Assembly: GCF_022397915.1 (NCBI RefSeq)
Contig: NZ_JAKEUO010000020.1
Location: 18,419 to 82,418 of the forward strand
DNA: 64,000 bases
From: Vibrio sp. Isolate34
Lineage (GTDB): Bacteria > Pseudomonadota > Gammaproteobacteria > Enterobacterales > Vibrionaceae
Direction: 5' to 3'
How positions within the stretch are numbered: the stretch's first letter is position 1; the number at the start of each line of letters is the position of its first letter. The position numbers were made by a program, and so were the translations under genes. Positions 1 through 7,087 of this stretch are shown here, one piece after another. The notes under the pieces were generated by a model, which worked only from the letters and a program-made list of their open reading frames with translations, was not told where the DNA came from and made no database searches.

Positions 1-20
1 TGGTTGATTACTTTTCATAC

Positions 21-36
21 CGTGATCATGTGCACA
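21..36. promoter_or_regulatory. Candidate CRP-cAMP site upstream of crp
   Basis: The sequence CGTGA, six bases, GCACA matches 8 of 10 conserved bases of the CRP consensus TGTGA-N6-TCACA. It lies about 190 bp before the crp start, and crp is known to be autoregulated in enterobacteria. The rest of positions 1-226 holds no gene; an AT-rich stretch around 40-115 could hold the promoter. Candidate from sequence match only. Confidence 0.4.
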
Positions 37-226
37 ATTTTGCGTAAAAAATCGTAGCTTGGTCACGATTAAAATCAAGAAATAGTACCTGAAAAAGGAT
101 ACTATTCTTAAACGAAACACAAGATAGCTTGCAGCGCTCAACGAGTGCTCTTATCCTACAAGCCAATCCAGGCTTAGCTAAAATACGGAAAGCGGCAAGC
201 ATACCCTGCAGAGGAAGTGAGATATT

Positions 227-859
227 ATGGTTCTAGGTAAACCTCAAACCGATCCAACATTAGAGTGGTTCCTTTCACACTGTCATATTCATAAGTACCC
301 TTCAAAAAGTACTTTGATTCATGCTGGTGAAAAGGCAGAAACCTTGTACTACATCGTTAAAGGTTCTGTGGCAGTTCTTATCAAAGACGAAGAAGGTAAG
401 GAAATGATTCTTTCTTACCTAAACCAAGGCGACTTCATCGGTGAGCTAGGCTTGTTCGAAGAAGACCAAGAGCGTACAGCTTGGGTTCGTGCTAAATCTC
501 CTTGTGAAGTAGCTGAAATTTCTTTCAAGAAATTCCGTCAACTTATCCAAGTGAACCCAGACATCCTGATGCGCCTTTCAGCTCAAATGGCAAGCCGCCT
601 ACAAGTAACTAGCCAAAAGGTTGGTGACTTAGCGTTCCTTGACGTAACAGGTCGTATCGCTCAAACGCTACTAAACCTAGCGAAACAGCCAGATGCAATG
701 ACTCACCCTGACGGCATGCAAATCAAGATCACACGTCAAGAGATTGGCCAGATCGTTGGTTGTTCTCGTGAGACAGTAGGTCGTATCTTGAAGATGCTAG
801 AAGAGCAGAACCTCATTTCTGCACACGGTAAAACTATCGTGGTATACGGCACTCGTTAA
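227..859 (+). CDS. crp: cAMP receptor protein (catabolite activator)
   Basis: Global transcription factor that binds cAMP and activates or represses genes for carbon use, and in vibrios also competence and biofilm genes. The 210 residues equal the E. coli length. The N-terminal cyclic-nucleotide fold carries the phosphate-binding signature GELGLFEE with the following RTAWVRAK (about residues 72-90). A hinge with VTSQKVGD follows, and the C-terminal winged helix has the recognition segment RQEIGQIVGCSRETVGR (about 170-186). The start follows a GAGGAAGTGA ribosome binding site. The gene is monocistronic, ending at a strong hairpin. Cytoplasmic homodimer. Identity is essentially certain. Confidence 0.98.
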   Translation: MVLGKPQTDPTLEWFLSHCHIHKYPSKSTLIHAGEKAETLYYIVKGSVAVLIKDEEGKEMILSYLNQGDFIGELGLFEEDQERTAWVRAKSPCEVAEISFKKFRQLIQVNPDILMRLSAQMASRLQVTSQKVGDLAFLDVTGRIAQTLLNLAKQPDAMTHPDGMQIKITRQEIGQIVGCSRETVGRILKMLEEQNLISAHGKTIVVYGTR

Positions 860-885
860 TCTAGATTAACCGAGCCAAAAATTTG

Positions 886-919
886 AAAGCCACCAAATGC
901 AAATTTGGTGGCTTTTTTA
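886..919 (+). terminator. Rho-independent terminator of crp
   Basis: Thirteen-base-pair stem (886-898 with 903-915) closed by a GCAA tetraloop and followed by a T run. Confidence 0.92.
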
Positions 920-1002
920 TTATCTGTTCATCATTCCTCTAGATCAGAACGAGTAAAGACATGACATTAACGCCGAGTCAGTAAAACTCAGCCGTTAACA
1001 GT

Positions 1003-1794
1003 TTAACCATTGGTGCTTTCGAAGATCTTGTCCGCCGATGCTGCGACAAAACCGGTGTAAAGCTCACCATTCGCCATCGCATAACGCTTAGCGAACTCAT
1101 AGAAGCCTCCAGGAATCATCTCATTGCCTTCAACAAATGAAACTGGGACTTTGTCTGCCATTGTTGATGATTGCTCTAATAAGACCTCTGGAGAGCCTTT
1201 AACCTCACCACCAGATGCATTGATAGTGAAACCCGATTCGCTCAGATGGTCATTCACAGCCTGAACTTCATCAAAGGCATTGAGTTGGTTTACGCTTACC
1301 GTAAAGTGGTTGGCACCATAGCCATGAGCCGCTAACCAAGACGCGTATTCACTCTCTTTTGCAAGCACTTGGAAATCTGCGAAGCTTAAATCCCAAAGGC
1401 GTCCGCCAAACAGGAATTCATGACCTTGTAGTTTGCTTGCATCAACTTGCTCAACGAGCTTAGCAACGATCTGTTGTAACTCATTTGAACACTCTTCTAC
1501 CTTCAATTCACTAATGAACACTTTTGGCTGTTTTGGATCTGGGTGCTCGTAATGTTTCGCGACTAGCTTCTTGCTCTCAAACAGGTAATCGCCACACGCT
1601 TTATAACCTAGCTCAAGGAAAGGCTTAGCCAATGTTTCAATTCCTAGCGGAGCAACATTAAAAGTACGCAGCGCAATGTGATCGTTAATCAGCGCTTCGT
1701 CTTCTTTCAGCAAGTGATGTACTTTCTCAGCCGATGGACAAAGCCTATGAATGTAATCATCCCATAGTGATTTAAAGAGTAGATCGGGCGTCAT
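1003..1794 (-). CDS. DUF1338 family protein, 2-oxoadipate dioxygenase/decarboxylase-like
   Basis: A 263-residue soluble protein recognised as DUF1338. A characterised member (HglS/YdcJ type) is an Fe(II) enzyme that converts 2-oxoadipate to 2-hydroxyglutarate in lysine breakdown. Conserved histidines visible here, in INDHIALRTFN (about 37-47) and YGANHFTVSVNQ (about 158-169), are candidate metal ligands; a glutamate near FVEGNEMIPGGFYEF may be the third. An AAGGAG ribosome binding site precedes the ATG. The gene follows astD after a 214-bp gap holding a terminator, so it is probably transcribed separately. This shorter vibrio form has not, as far as I know, been tested biochemically, so the substrate is an inference; the link with arginine catabolism is positional only. 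Confidence 0.75.
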   Translation of the reverse strand: MTPDLLFKSLWDDYIHRLCPSAEKVHHLLKEDEALINDHIALRTFNVAPLGIETLAKPFLELGYKACGDYLFESKKLVAKHYEHPDPKQPKVFISELKVEECSNELQQIVAKLVEQVDASKLQGHEFLFGGRLWDLSFADFQVLAKESEYASWLAAHGYGANHFTVSVNQLNAFDEVQAVNDHLSESGFTINASGGEVKGSPEVLLEQSSTMADKVPVSFVEGNEMIPGGFYEFAKRYAMANGELYTGFVAASADKIFESTNG

Positions 1795-1936
1795 GGTGAC
1801 TCCTTGTCAGAGGTTCTAGCAAGCTAGTGATTTGGATTAGAAAGGGAGAGGCTGGACATAGAGTCAGCAGCCATCAGCCTGTGACATACTTGTTCTATTA
1901 TTATTTACCGCCCAATCTTGATGCTGAGCGTGGTTA

Positions 1937-1964
1937 AAATAAGGAAGCGATACGCCGCTTCCTT
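1937..1964 (-). terminator. Terminator downstream of astD
   Basis: Nine-base-pair stem (AAGGAAGCG paired with CGCTTCCTT) with a six-base loop. On the minus strand it is followed by a TTATTTT tract. It separates astD from the DUF1338 gene. Confidence 0.75.
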
Positions 1965-2008
1965 ATCTCATAACTAATGAATGAGCTTTAGCTCAATATC
2001 AATCTAAA

Positions 2009-3466
2009 CTACAGCTCGATACCTGGGCTAAACGTAGCTGGCAGTTGAGTTTCACCGCCTTCCATTGAAGCCATTGGGTAAGCACAGTAGTCCGCCGCGT
2101 AGTAAGCACTTGGGCGTAGGTTGCCTGAAGCACCCGGACCACCAAATGGTGCATCACCACTTGCGCCTGTGAGTTGGCGGTTACGGTTAACAATACCCGC
2201 ACGGATATGGTCAACGAAGTATTCCCACTCAGAATCGTCTGTCGATACTAAACCAGCAGACAAACCAAAGCGTGTGTCGTTAGCTAACTCAACCGCTTGC
2301 TCTAGCGATTGGTAACGAACCACTTGTAGCAATGGACCGAAGTACTCTTCATCTGGTAGTTCAGCAATGTTGGTTGCATCGATAATACCCGGAGAAACAA
2401 ACGCCGCTTCACCCGCTTTTGCTTCGACTAGGCTTACACCACCTAGCGATTGCAGATTCGCTTGTGCATCTAAAATAAACTTAGCAGCTGCTTCTGAGAT
2501 CTGTGGGCCCATGAAAGGTGCAGGTTCAGCGAAAGGCTGATCAACACGAATCTTTTGCGTAGCCGCGACCAACTTATCGATCAGTAGGTCGCCCTTCTCA
2601 CCAACAGGAACATACAGGCGACGAGCACATGTACAACGTTGACCTGCACTGATGAACGCCGATTGGATAATGGTGTATACCGTTGCATCCGCATCACCGT
2701 ATTGGTCACTGATCACCATAGGGTTGTTGCCACCCATCTCTAGTGCCAGCATCTTGCCCGGTTGACCCGCAAATTGACGATGCAGGATATGACCCGTATT
2801 CGCACTCCCCGTAAATAGCACGCCATCAAGACCTTTAGCATCAGCCAGTGCGATACCTGTCTCTTTAGCGCCTTGCACTAGGTTTATTACGCCAGCAGGA
2901 AGACCTGCTTCTTGCCATAGCTTCATTGCGAACTCACCCGTCCAAGGTGTCTGCTCTGAAGGTTTGAATACGACAGTGTTGCCCGATAGCAAAGCTGGAA
3001 CAATATGACCGTTAGGTAGGTGACCTGGGAAGTTATAAGGACCAAATACCGCCATCACGCCCAATGGACGGTGACGAAGTACGATTTGGTTGCCAGCCGC
3101 TTCGCGTGAAGCTTCACCAGTACGCTCGTGGTAAGCACGGATAGAGATAGCGATCTTGCCCGCCATCGCGCCCGCTTCAGTGCGAGTTTCCCAAATAGGC
3201 TTACCCGTCTCTTTTGCGATAATTTGCGCGATCTCTTCGCTGTTCTCTTTCACTTTTTCCGCGAACTTCAACACGATCGCTTCGCGCTCAGCAAAGCTCA
3301 GCTTTTTCCAAACTAGAAACGCTTCACGAGCTGCTGCTACTGCAGATTCAACCTGTGCTGGTGTTGCACTATCACCTTGCCACACTACTTCGTTGTTGTA
3401 TGGGCTTACTGATGTCATGGCGTCACCTTGACCAGCCACCCATTGTCCTGCTATCCACTGAGTCAT
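2009..3466 (-). CDS. astD: N-succinylglutamate 5-semialdehyde dehydrogenase
   Basis: Oxidises succinylglutamate semialdehyde to succinylglutamate with NAD, the fourth step of the arginine succinyltransferase (AST) pathway. It is a standard aldehyde dehydrogenase of 485 residues (E. coli AstD 492). It shows the glycine-rich cofactor segment FTGSANTG (about 219-226), the catalytic glutamate in LEMGGNNP and the nucleophile cysteine in GQRCTCARR (about 275-283). The start is supported by AAGGATAG shortly upstream. It lies 39 bp after astA in the same direction, so the two are probably co-transcribed. Assignment to AstD rather than a generic aldehyde dehydrogenase rests on both sequence and the astC-astA context. 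Confidence 0.95.
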   Translation of the reverse strand: MTQWIAGQWVAGQGDAMTSVSPYNNEVVWQGDSATPAQVESAVAAAREAFLVWKKLSFAEREAIVLKFAEKVKENSEEIAQIIAKETGKPIWETRTEAGAMAGKIAISIRAYHERTGEASREAAGNQIVLRHRPLGVMAVFGPYNFPGHLPNGHIVPALLSGNTVVFKPSEQTPWTGEFAMKLWQEAGLPAGVINLVQGAKETGIALADAKGLDGVLFTGSANTGHILHRQFAGQPGKMLALEMGGNNPMVISDQYGDADATVYTIIQSAFISAGQRCTCARRLYVPVGEKGDLLIDKLVAATQKIRVDQPFAEPAPFMGPQISEAAAKFILDAQANLQSLGGVSLVEAKAGEAAFVSPGIIDATNIAELPDEEYFGPLLQVVRYQSLEQAVELANDTRFGLSAGLVSTDDSEWEYFVDHIRAGIVNRNRQLTGASGDAPFGGPGASGNLRPSAYYAADYCAYPMASMEGGETQLPATFSPGIEL

Positions 3467-3505
3467 ACTTCTATCCTTAAAATCTTCGACAGATAATCGC
3501 CGCTC

Positions 3506-4525
3506 TTATTGAGCCAACATGCGAACGTATTCGCCTTCTTTTACTTCAAGAGCGCTTGCTACTTCAGATGATAAAATCACTGTGTCGCTTGCTTGGTCAT
3601 ACGCACCTTTCGCGGCTACTGCGCGAAAATTCTCAAACGAGGTATTACCAATTAGGAAGTCTTTAGAGCTAGAGTGCTCTGCAATTTGAACCTGTGCTCG
3701 AATTGAGTGACGCACCGATTCAATGTTTCTTAGATCACACTCAACCGTTGGGCCCGCATCAAAGATGTCGACATAGCCACGGTTAGTGAAACCTTCGCGT
3801 TCTAGCAACTTCAGTGCAGGACGCGTATTGTCATGAACCTCTCCAATCACTGCCTGAGCTTCTTTGCTCAATAGGTTCACGTAGATAGGTAGCTTAGGCA
3901 TGAGATCTGCAATGAAACCTTTTTTGCCAATACCGGTTAGGTAATCGGCAACCGTGAAATCAATCGAGAAGAAGTGCTCTTGCAGCCATTGCCAGAAAGG
4001 AGAATTGCCTTCTGCATCCGATACACCACGCATCTCAGCAAAAATCGTTTTCGAGAAACGCTCAGGGTGCTCAGACATGATCAAGAAGCGACATTTCGAC
4101 ATCAAACGACCATTCAATCCACCACGGAAAGCCGGACGTAAGAACAGCGTACAAATCTCGCTGCATCCCGTGTAGTTGTTACCGAAAGTCAGCAGCTTCA
4201 CGACGTTATTCACGCCAAGCTTTTGCGATGAGTGAACCACTTTACTGATGTGGTAAGAGTAAAACGGAACGTCCCAACCAATTGAAGCTTCAATGCCTGT
4301 GGTACCAGCAACTTCACCGGTTTCTGTATCGAAGCCAACCATTAGGTAGCCTTCGTCACCAGGTTCAGTCACGTCTTGCTTGGCAAAGCTGTATTCAGAG
4401 TGAGTAATACGGTTGGTTAACAGTTCTTCGTTAACCGGAAGAGATGTGAATCCATGTCCTGACTCAACGGCGCAGGTATGCAGCGCATCGTAATCAGATA
4501 GTTTTATTGGGCGAACAACTAGCAT
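3506..4525 (-). CDS. astA: Arginine N-succinyltransferase
   Basis: Transfers succinyl from succinyl-CoA to arginine, the first step of the AST route of arginine degradation. The 339-residue protein is an acyltransferase of the GNAT fold, with family landmarks MLVVRPIKLSDYD at the N-terminus, LFLRPAFRGGLNGRLMSK (about 130-147) and FDAGPTVECD near residue 255. The longest frame would begin seven codons earlier at 4546, but a GGAGGG ribosome binding site lies seven bases before the ATG at 4525 and the family N-terminus starts there. It stands between astC and astD, separated from astC by a hairpin. Confidence 0.95.
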   Translation of the reverse strand: MLVVRPIKLSDYDALHTCAVESGHGFTSLPVNEELLTNRITHSEYSFAKQDVTEPGDEGYLMVGFDTETGEVAGTTGIEASIGWDVPFYSYHISKVVHSSQKLGVNNVVKLLTFGNNYTGCSEICTLFLRPAFRGGLNGRLMSKCRFLIMSEHPERFSKTIFAEMRGVSDAEGNSPFWQWLQEHFFSIDFTVADYLTGIGKKGFIADLMPKLPIYVNLLSKEAQAVIGEVHDNTRPALKLLEREGFTNRGYVDIFDAGPTVECDLRNIESVRHSIRAQVQIAEHSSSKDFLIGNTSFENFRAVAAKGAYDQASDTVILSSEVASALEVKEGEYVRMLAQ

Positions 4526-4545
4526 CAATATTCCCTCCAGATGCA

Positions 4546-4577
4546 AAATAGGCCCAAAACCAGAAGCTTGGGCCTTT
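4546..4577 (-). terminator. Terminator-like hairpin between astC and astA
   Basis: Eight-base-pair GC-rich stem (AGGCCCAA, 4550-4557, with TTGGGCCT, 4568-4575) with a ten-base loop. Read on the minus strand it is followed by a short TATTTT tract, immediately before the astA ribosome binding site. It would let part of the transcripts stop after astC. Partial rather than full termination is an inference, because astA has no obvious promoter of its own in the 107-bp gap. Confidence 0.65.
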
Positions 4578-4632
4578 AGCAGAACGTCATGGGGTCGCTC
4601 TAGTGGCGATCATTCCTATGACGCCGCTCAGG

Positions 4633-5844
4633 CTAAACTAGCGTAGCGATTGCTTTGTCTAGTTTTGATAAGCCTTCTTCAATTTCTTGTGTAGTGATAA
4701 CCAGTGATGGAGTAAAACGAACCACGTTTGTACCCGCAACCAGTACCATCAAGCCTTGTTCGCCTGCTGCTACTAATACGTCACGTGCACGTCCTTGCCA
4801 TTCGTCGTTGAGTGCAGCACCTAACAATAGGCCTTTACCACGAACTTCACTGAAAATTTGGTACTTGTCGTTAATCTTAGCTAGGCCATCGCGGAACAGA
4901 GCTTCGCGCTCTTTCACGCCAGCCAGAGTTTCAGGTTGGCTAACTACATCAACCACCGCTTCTGCTACTGCACACGCCAGTGGGTTACCACCGTAAGTAG
5001 AGCCGTGTGTGCCAACTTTTAGGTGTGTCGCAAGTTCAGAGGTTGTGAGCATTGCGCCGATAGGGAAACCACCACCTAGAGATTTTGCTGTGCTCAAGAT
5101 GTCTGGTGTTACACCTAGACCTTGGTAAGCATAGAAATTACCAGTACGGCCATTACCTGTTTGCACTTCATCAAAGATAAGCAGTGCATTGTGTTTGTCA
5201 CACAGTTCACGAACTGTGTTCACGAATTCAGACGTTGGAGAAATGATACCGCCCTCGCCTTGCAGAGGTTCCATCATGATGGCACAAGTGCGATCAGAGA
5301 TGTGTGCTTCTAGCGCTGCAATATCATTGTAAGGCAGGTGAGTTACATCGCCCGGTTTAGGACCGAAGCCATCAGAGTAAGCTTCTTGACCACCCACAGT
5401 TACAGTAAAGAAAGTACGACCGTGGAAACCTTGTTTGAATGCAATGATTTCAGATTTCTCAGGACCATGAACATCCGCCGCCCAACGACGAGCTAGCTTT
5501 AGAGCTGCTTCATTCGCTTCCGCACCAGAGTTTGCAAAGAATACTTTTTCTGCAAAACATACGTCTGTTAGCTTTTTCGCTAGACGGAGTGCAGGTTCGT
5601 TGGTCATCACGTTACTTAGGTGCCAAATCTTGTTTGCTTGCTCAGTAACGGCGTTAACCATTGCCGGGTGACAGTGACCCAAACAGCTCACAGCGATACC
5701 ACCAGCAAAGTCGATATACTCTCGGCCTTGTTGGTCCCAAACGCGTGCGCCTTCCCCTTTTACCGGGATCATTTCCATTGGGTTATAACAAGGCACCATC
5801 ACCTCATTAAACAGACTACGTTCTACTTTATTTTCCACTGTCAT
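4633..5844 (-). CDS. astC: Acetylornithine/succinylornithine aminotransferase
   Basis: PLP enzyme of class III, 403 residues. It transaminates N-succinylornithine in arginine breakdown and N-acetylornithine in arginine synthesis; family members often do both. The PLP-binding lysine sits in STAKSLGGGFPIGA (about 251-264) and the aspartate contacting the cofactor in LLIFDEVQTGNGRTG. GGIAVSCLGHCHPA near residue 48 is typical. It is the first gene of the ast cluster. No separate argD lies with the arg genes at 29-36 kb, so this gene probably supplies both activities; argD is therefore an acceptable alternative name. Confidence 0.93.
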   Translation of the reverse strand: MTVENKVERSLFNEVMVPCYNPMEMIPVKGEGARVWDQQGREYIDFAGGIAVSCLGHCHPAMVNAVTEQANKIWHLSNVMTNEPALRLAKKLTDVCFAEKVFFANSGAEANEAALKLARRWAADVHGPEKSEIIAFKQGFHGRTFFTVTVGGQEAYSDGFGPKPGDVTHLPYNDIAALEAHISDRTCAIMMEPLQGEGGIISPTSEFVNTVRELCDKHNALLIFDEVQTGNGRTGNFYAYQGLGVTPDILSTAKSLGGGFPIGAMLTTSELATHLKVGTHGSTYGGNPLACAVAEAVVDVVSQPETLAGVKEREALFRDGLAKINDKYQIFSEVRGKGLLLGAALNDEWQGRARDVLVAAGEQGLMVLVAGTNVVRFTPSLVITTQEIEEGLSKLDKAIATLV

Positions 5845-6308
5845 CGTACATTCCTTCTCGATACCGCAAGCTTCGCAAATAAGCGTAATGGTTCATAAGT
5901 GAGACAAAGATATTTTGTCTCGCCATAATCCCGGTGCAGCATTATATTTACATTTAATTAACCTTTTCAATAGTAGATTATTCTTTAGCCATCCCTAACA
6001 ACCAGCTAAACGTCACTACCTATGACTATTTATGCATCAATTAATCTGTTTTATGAAGCTTTTTTTACCTAAACGTATAACCAGCAATAGCAAAGCCTTA
6101 CTGGCAAAGCGGTATATAAGGTTCGAGAGGAAATAAGGCGAATAATTTTGCATAGGCTAAAAACTTAGCGAAGCGAGAGAGAAATGTTATAAAAAGTGAT
6201 CGGCGTCAGAGGGAGAGAGACGCGTAAAGCCCGAATTTAAACGCTTAACGAATGGACTGACAGGTTTAACTGGCTTATTTAGACGGAGAAAGGGTCAAAT
6301 TTAAACAC
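5845..6308. promoter_or_regulatory. astC upstream region with ArgR-like motif
   Basis: A 464-bp gap between astC and pabA with no gene. It holds an 8-bp inverted repeat (GAGACAAA, 5901-5908, with TTTGTCTC, 5914-5921) in the astC leader. A motif TGACTATTTATGCATCAATT at 6023-6042 closely resembles one upstream of argC/argE at 34645. I take the latter to be a candidate arginine-repressor/activator site, because ArgR controls both ast and arg genes in relatives. No sigma-54 type promoter was found on the minus strand, unlike E. coli astC. Positions 6060-6308 show nothing recognisable. Confidence 0.4.
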
Positions 6309-6887
6309 TCAGCGTGCTAGGAAGTTAGCGAGAAGCTGGTGTCCTTGCTCTGTTTTAATCGATTCAGGGTGAAATTGCACCGCATCAATCGGCAAGGTTT
6401 TGTGTTGATAACCCATGATCTCATCCATGCTGCCATCTTCAAATTCCGTCCAAGACGTCAGTTCAAAGCAGTCTGGTAGCGTGCCATTTTTCACCACGAG
6501 TGAGTGGTAGCGTGTCACGGTCAACGGGTTATTCAATCCGTGAAAAACACTCTTGTCATTGTGGCGTATCGGAGAGGTTTTACCGTGCATCACTTGTCTG
6601 GCTCTCACCACTTCACCACCAAACACTTGAGCAATGGCTTGATGACCAAGACACACACCTAAGATCGGCAACTTACCAACGAAGTGTTCAATGACTTGTA
6701 GAGAGATTCCCGCATCATCCGGTGTACAAGGACCCGGCGAAATAACAAGGTGACTAGGATTCAGCGCTTCGATACCAGCAATATCAATCTCATCGTTGCG
6801 TACAACTTTTACAGTTACCCCTAACTCACAGAAATACTGATACAAGTTATAGGTAAAGGAGTCGTAGTTATCGATGATAAGTAACAT
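6309..6887 (-). CDS. pabA: Aminodeoxychorismate/anthranilate synthase component II (glutamine amidotransferase)
   Basis: Glutamine amidotransferase subunit that supplies ammonia to PabB for 4-aminodeoxychorismate (folate pathway), possibly also to TrpE. The 192 residues contain the class I triad: nucleophile cysteine in GVCLGHQAIAQ (about 77-87) and the His-Glu pair in FHPES (about 168-172). The N-terminus MLLIIDNYDSFTYN is the family start, so I place the ATG at 6887 rather than at 6947. It stands alone, not in a trp operon, which favours pabA over trpG. Cytoplasmic. Confidence 0.9.
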   Translation of the reverse strand: MLLIIDNYDSFTYNLYQYFCELGVTVKVVRNDEIDIAGIEALNPSHLVISPGPCTPDDAGISLQVIEHFVGKLPILGVCLGHQAIAQVFGGEVVRARQVMHGKTSPIRHNDKSVFHGLNNPLTVTRYHSLVVKNGTLPDCFELTSWTEFEDGSMDEIMGYQHKTLPIDAVQFHPESIKTEQGHQLLANFLAR

Positions 6888-6988
6888 GGGTCGAAATCGT
6901 TTGCTAAATACTAAAGGATTGGGAGATATAGGGGCGGTATTGTGCAATACCCATAGCGAAAGGCAAGTGGAAACTGCATTTCGCCAAT

Positions 6989-7018
6989 AATTAAGGTCAA
7001 CCTAGGTTGACCTTAATT
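6989..7018. repeat. 30-bp perfect palindrome, probable terminator of the nuclease gene
   Basis: Uninterrupted palindrome centred on CCTAGG with 15-base arms (left arm begins AATTAAGGTCAACC). It lies 70 bp beyond the stop of the nuclease gene and about 100 bp before pabA. As RNA it folds into one hairpin with a CUAG loop. The A/T-rich ends could act as a weak T tract. A protein-binding site is the alternative. Confidence 0.6.
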
Positions 7019-7087
7019 GTTTACAGATAGCCTTCAGTTATCTGAATTGGCTTACTTGTATGGCTTGCCAATCTACTGACGATTTAG

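Noticed and set aside
5845..6308. Sigma-54 promoter for the ast genes as in E. coli
   Set aside because: No TGGCA-N7-TGC type element was found on the minus strand upstream of astC.
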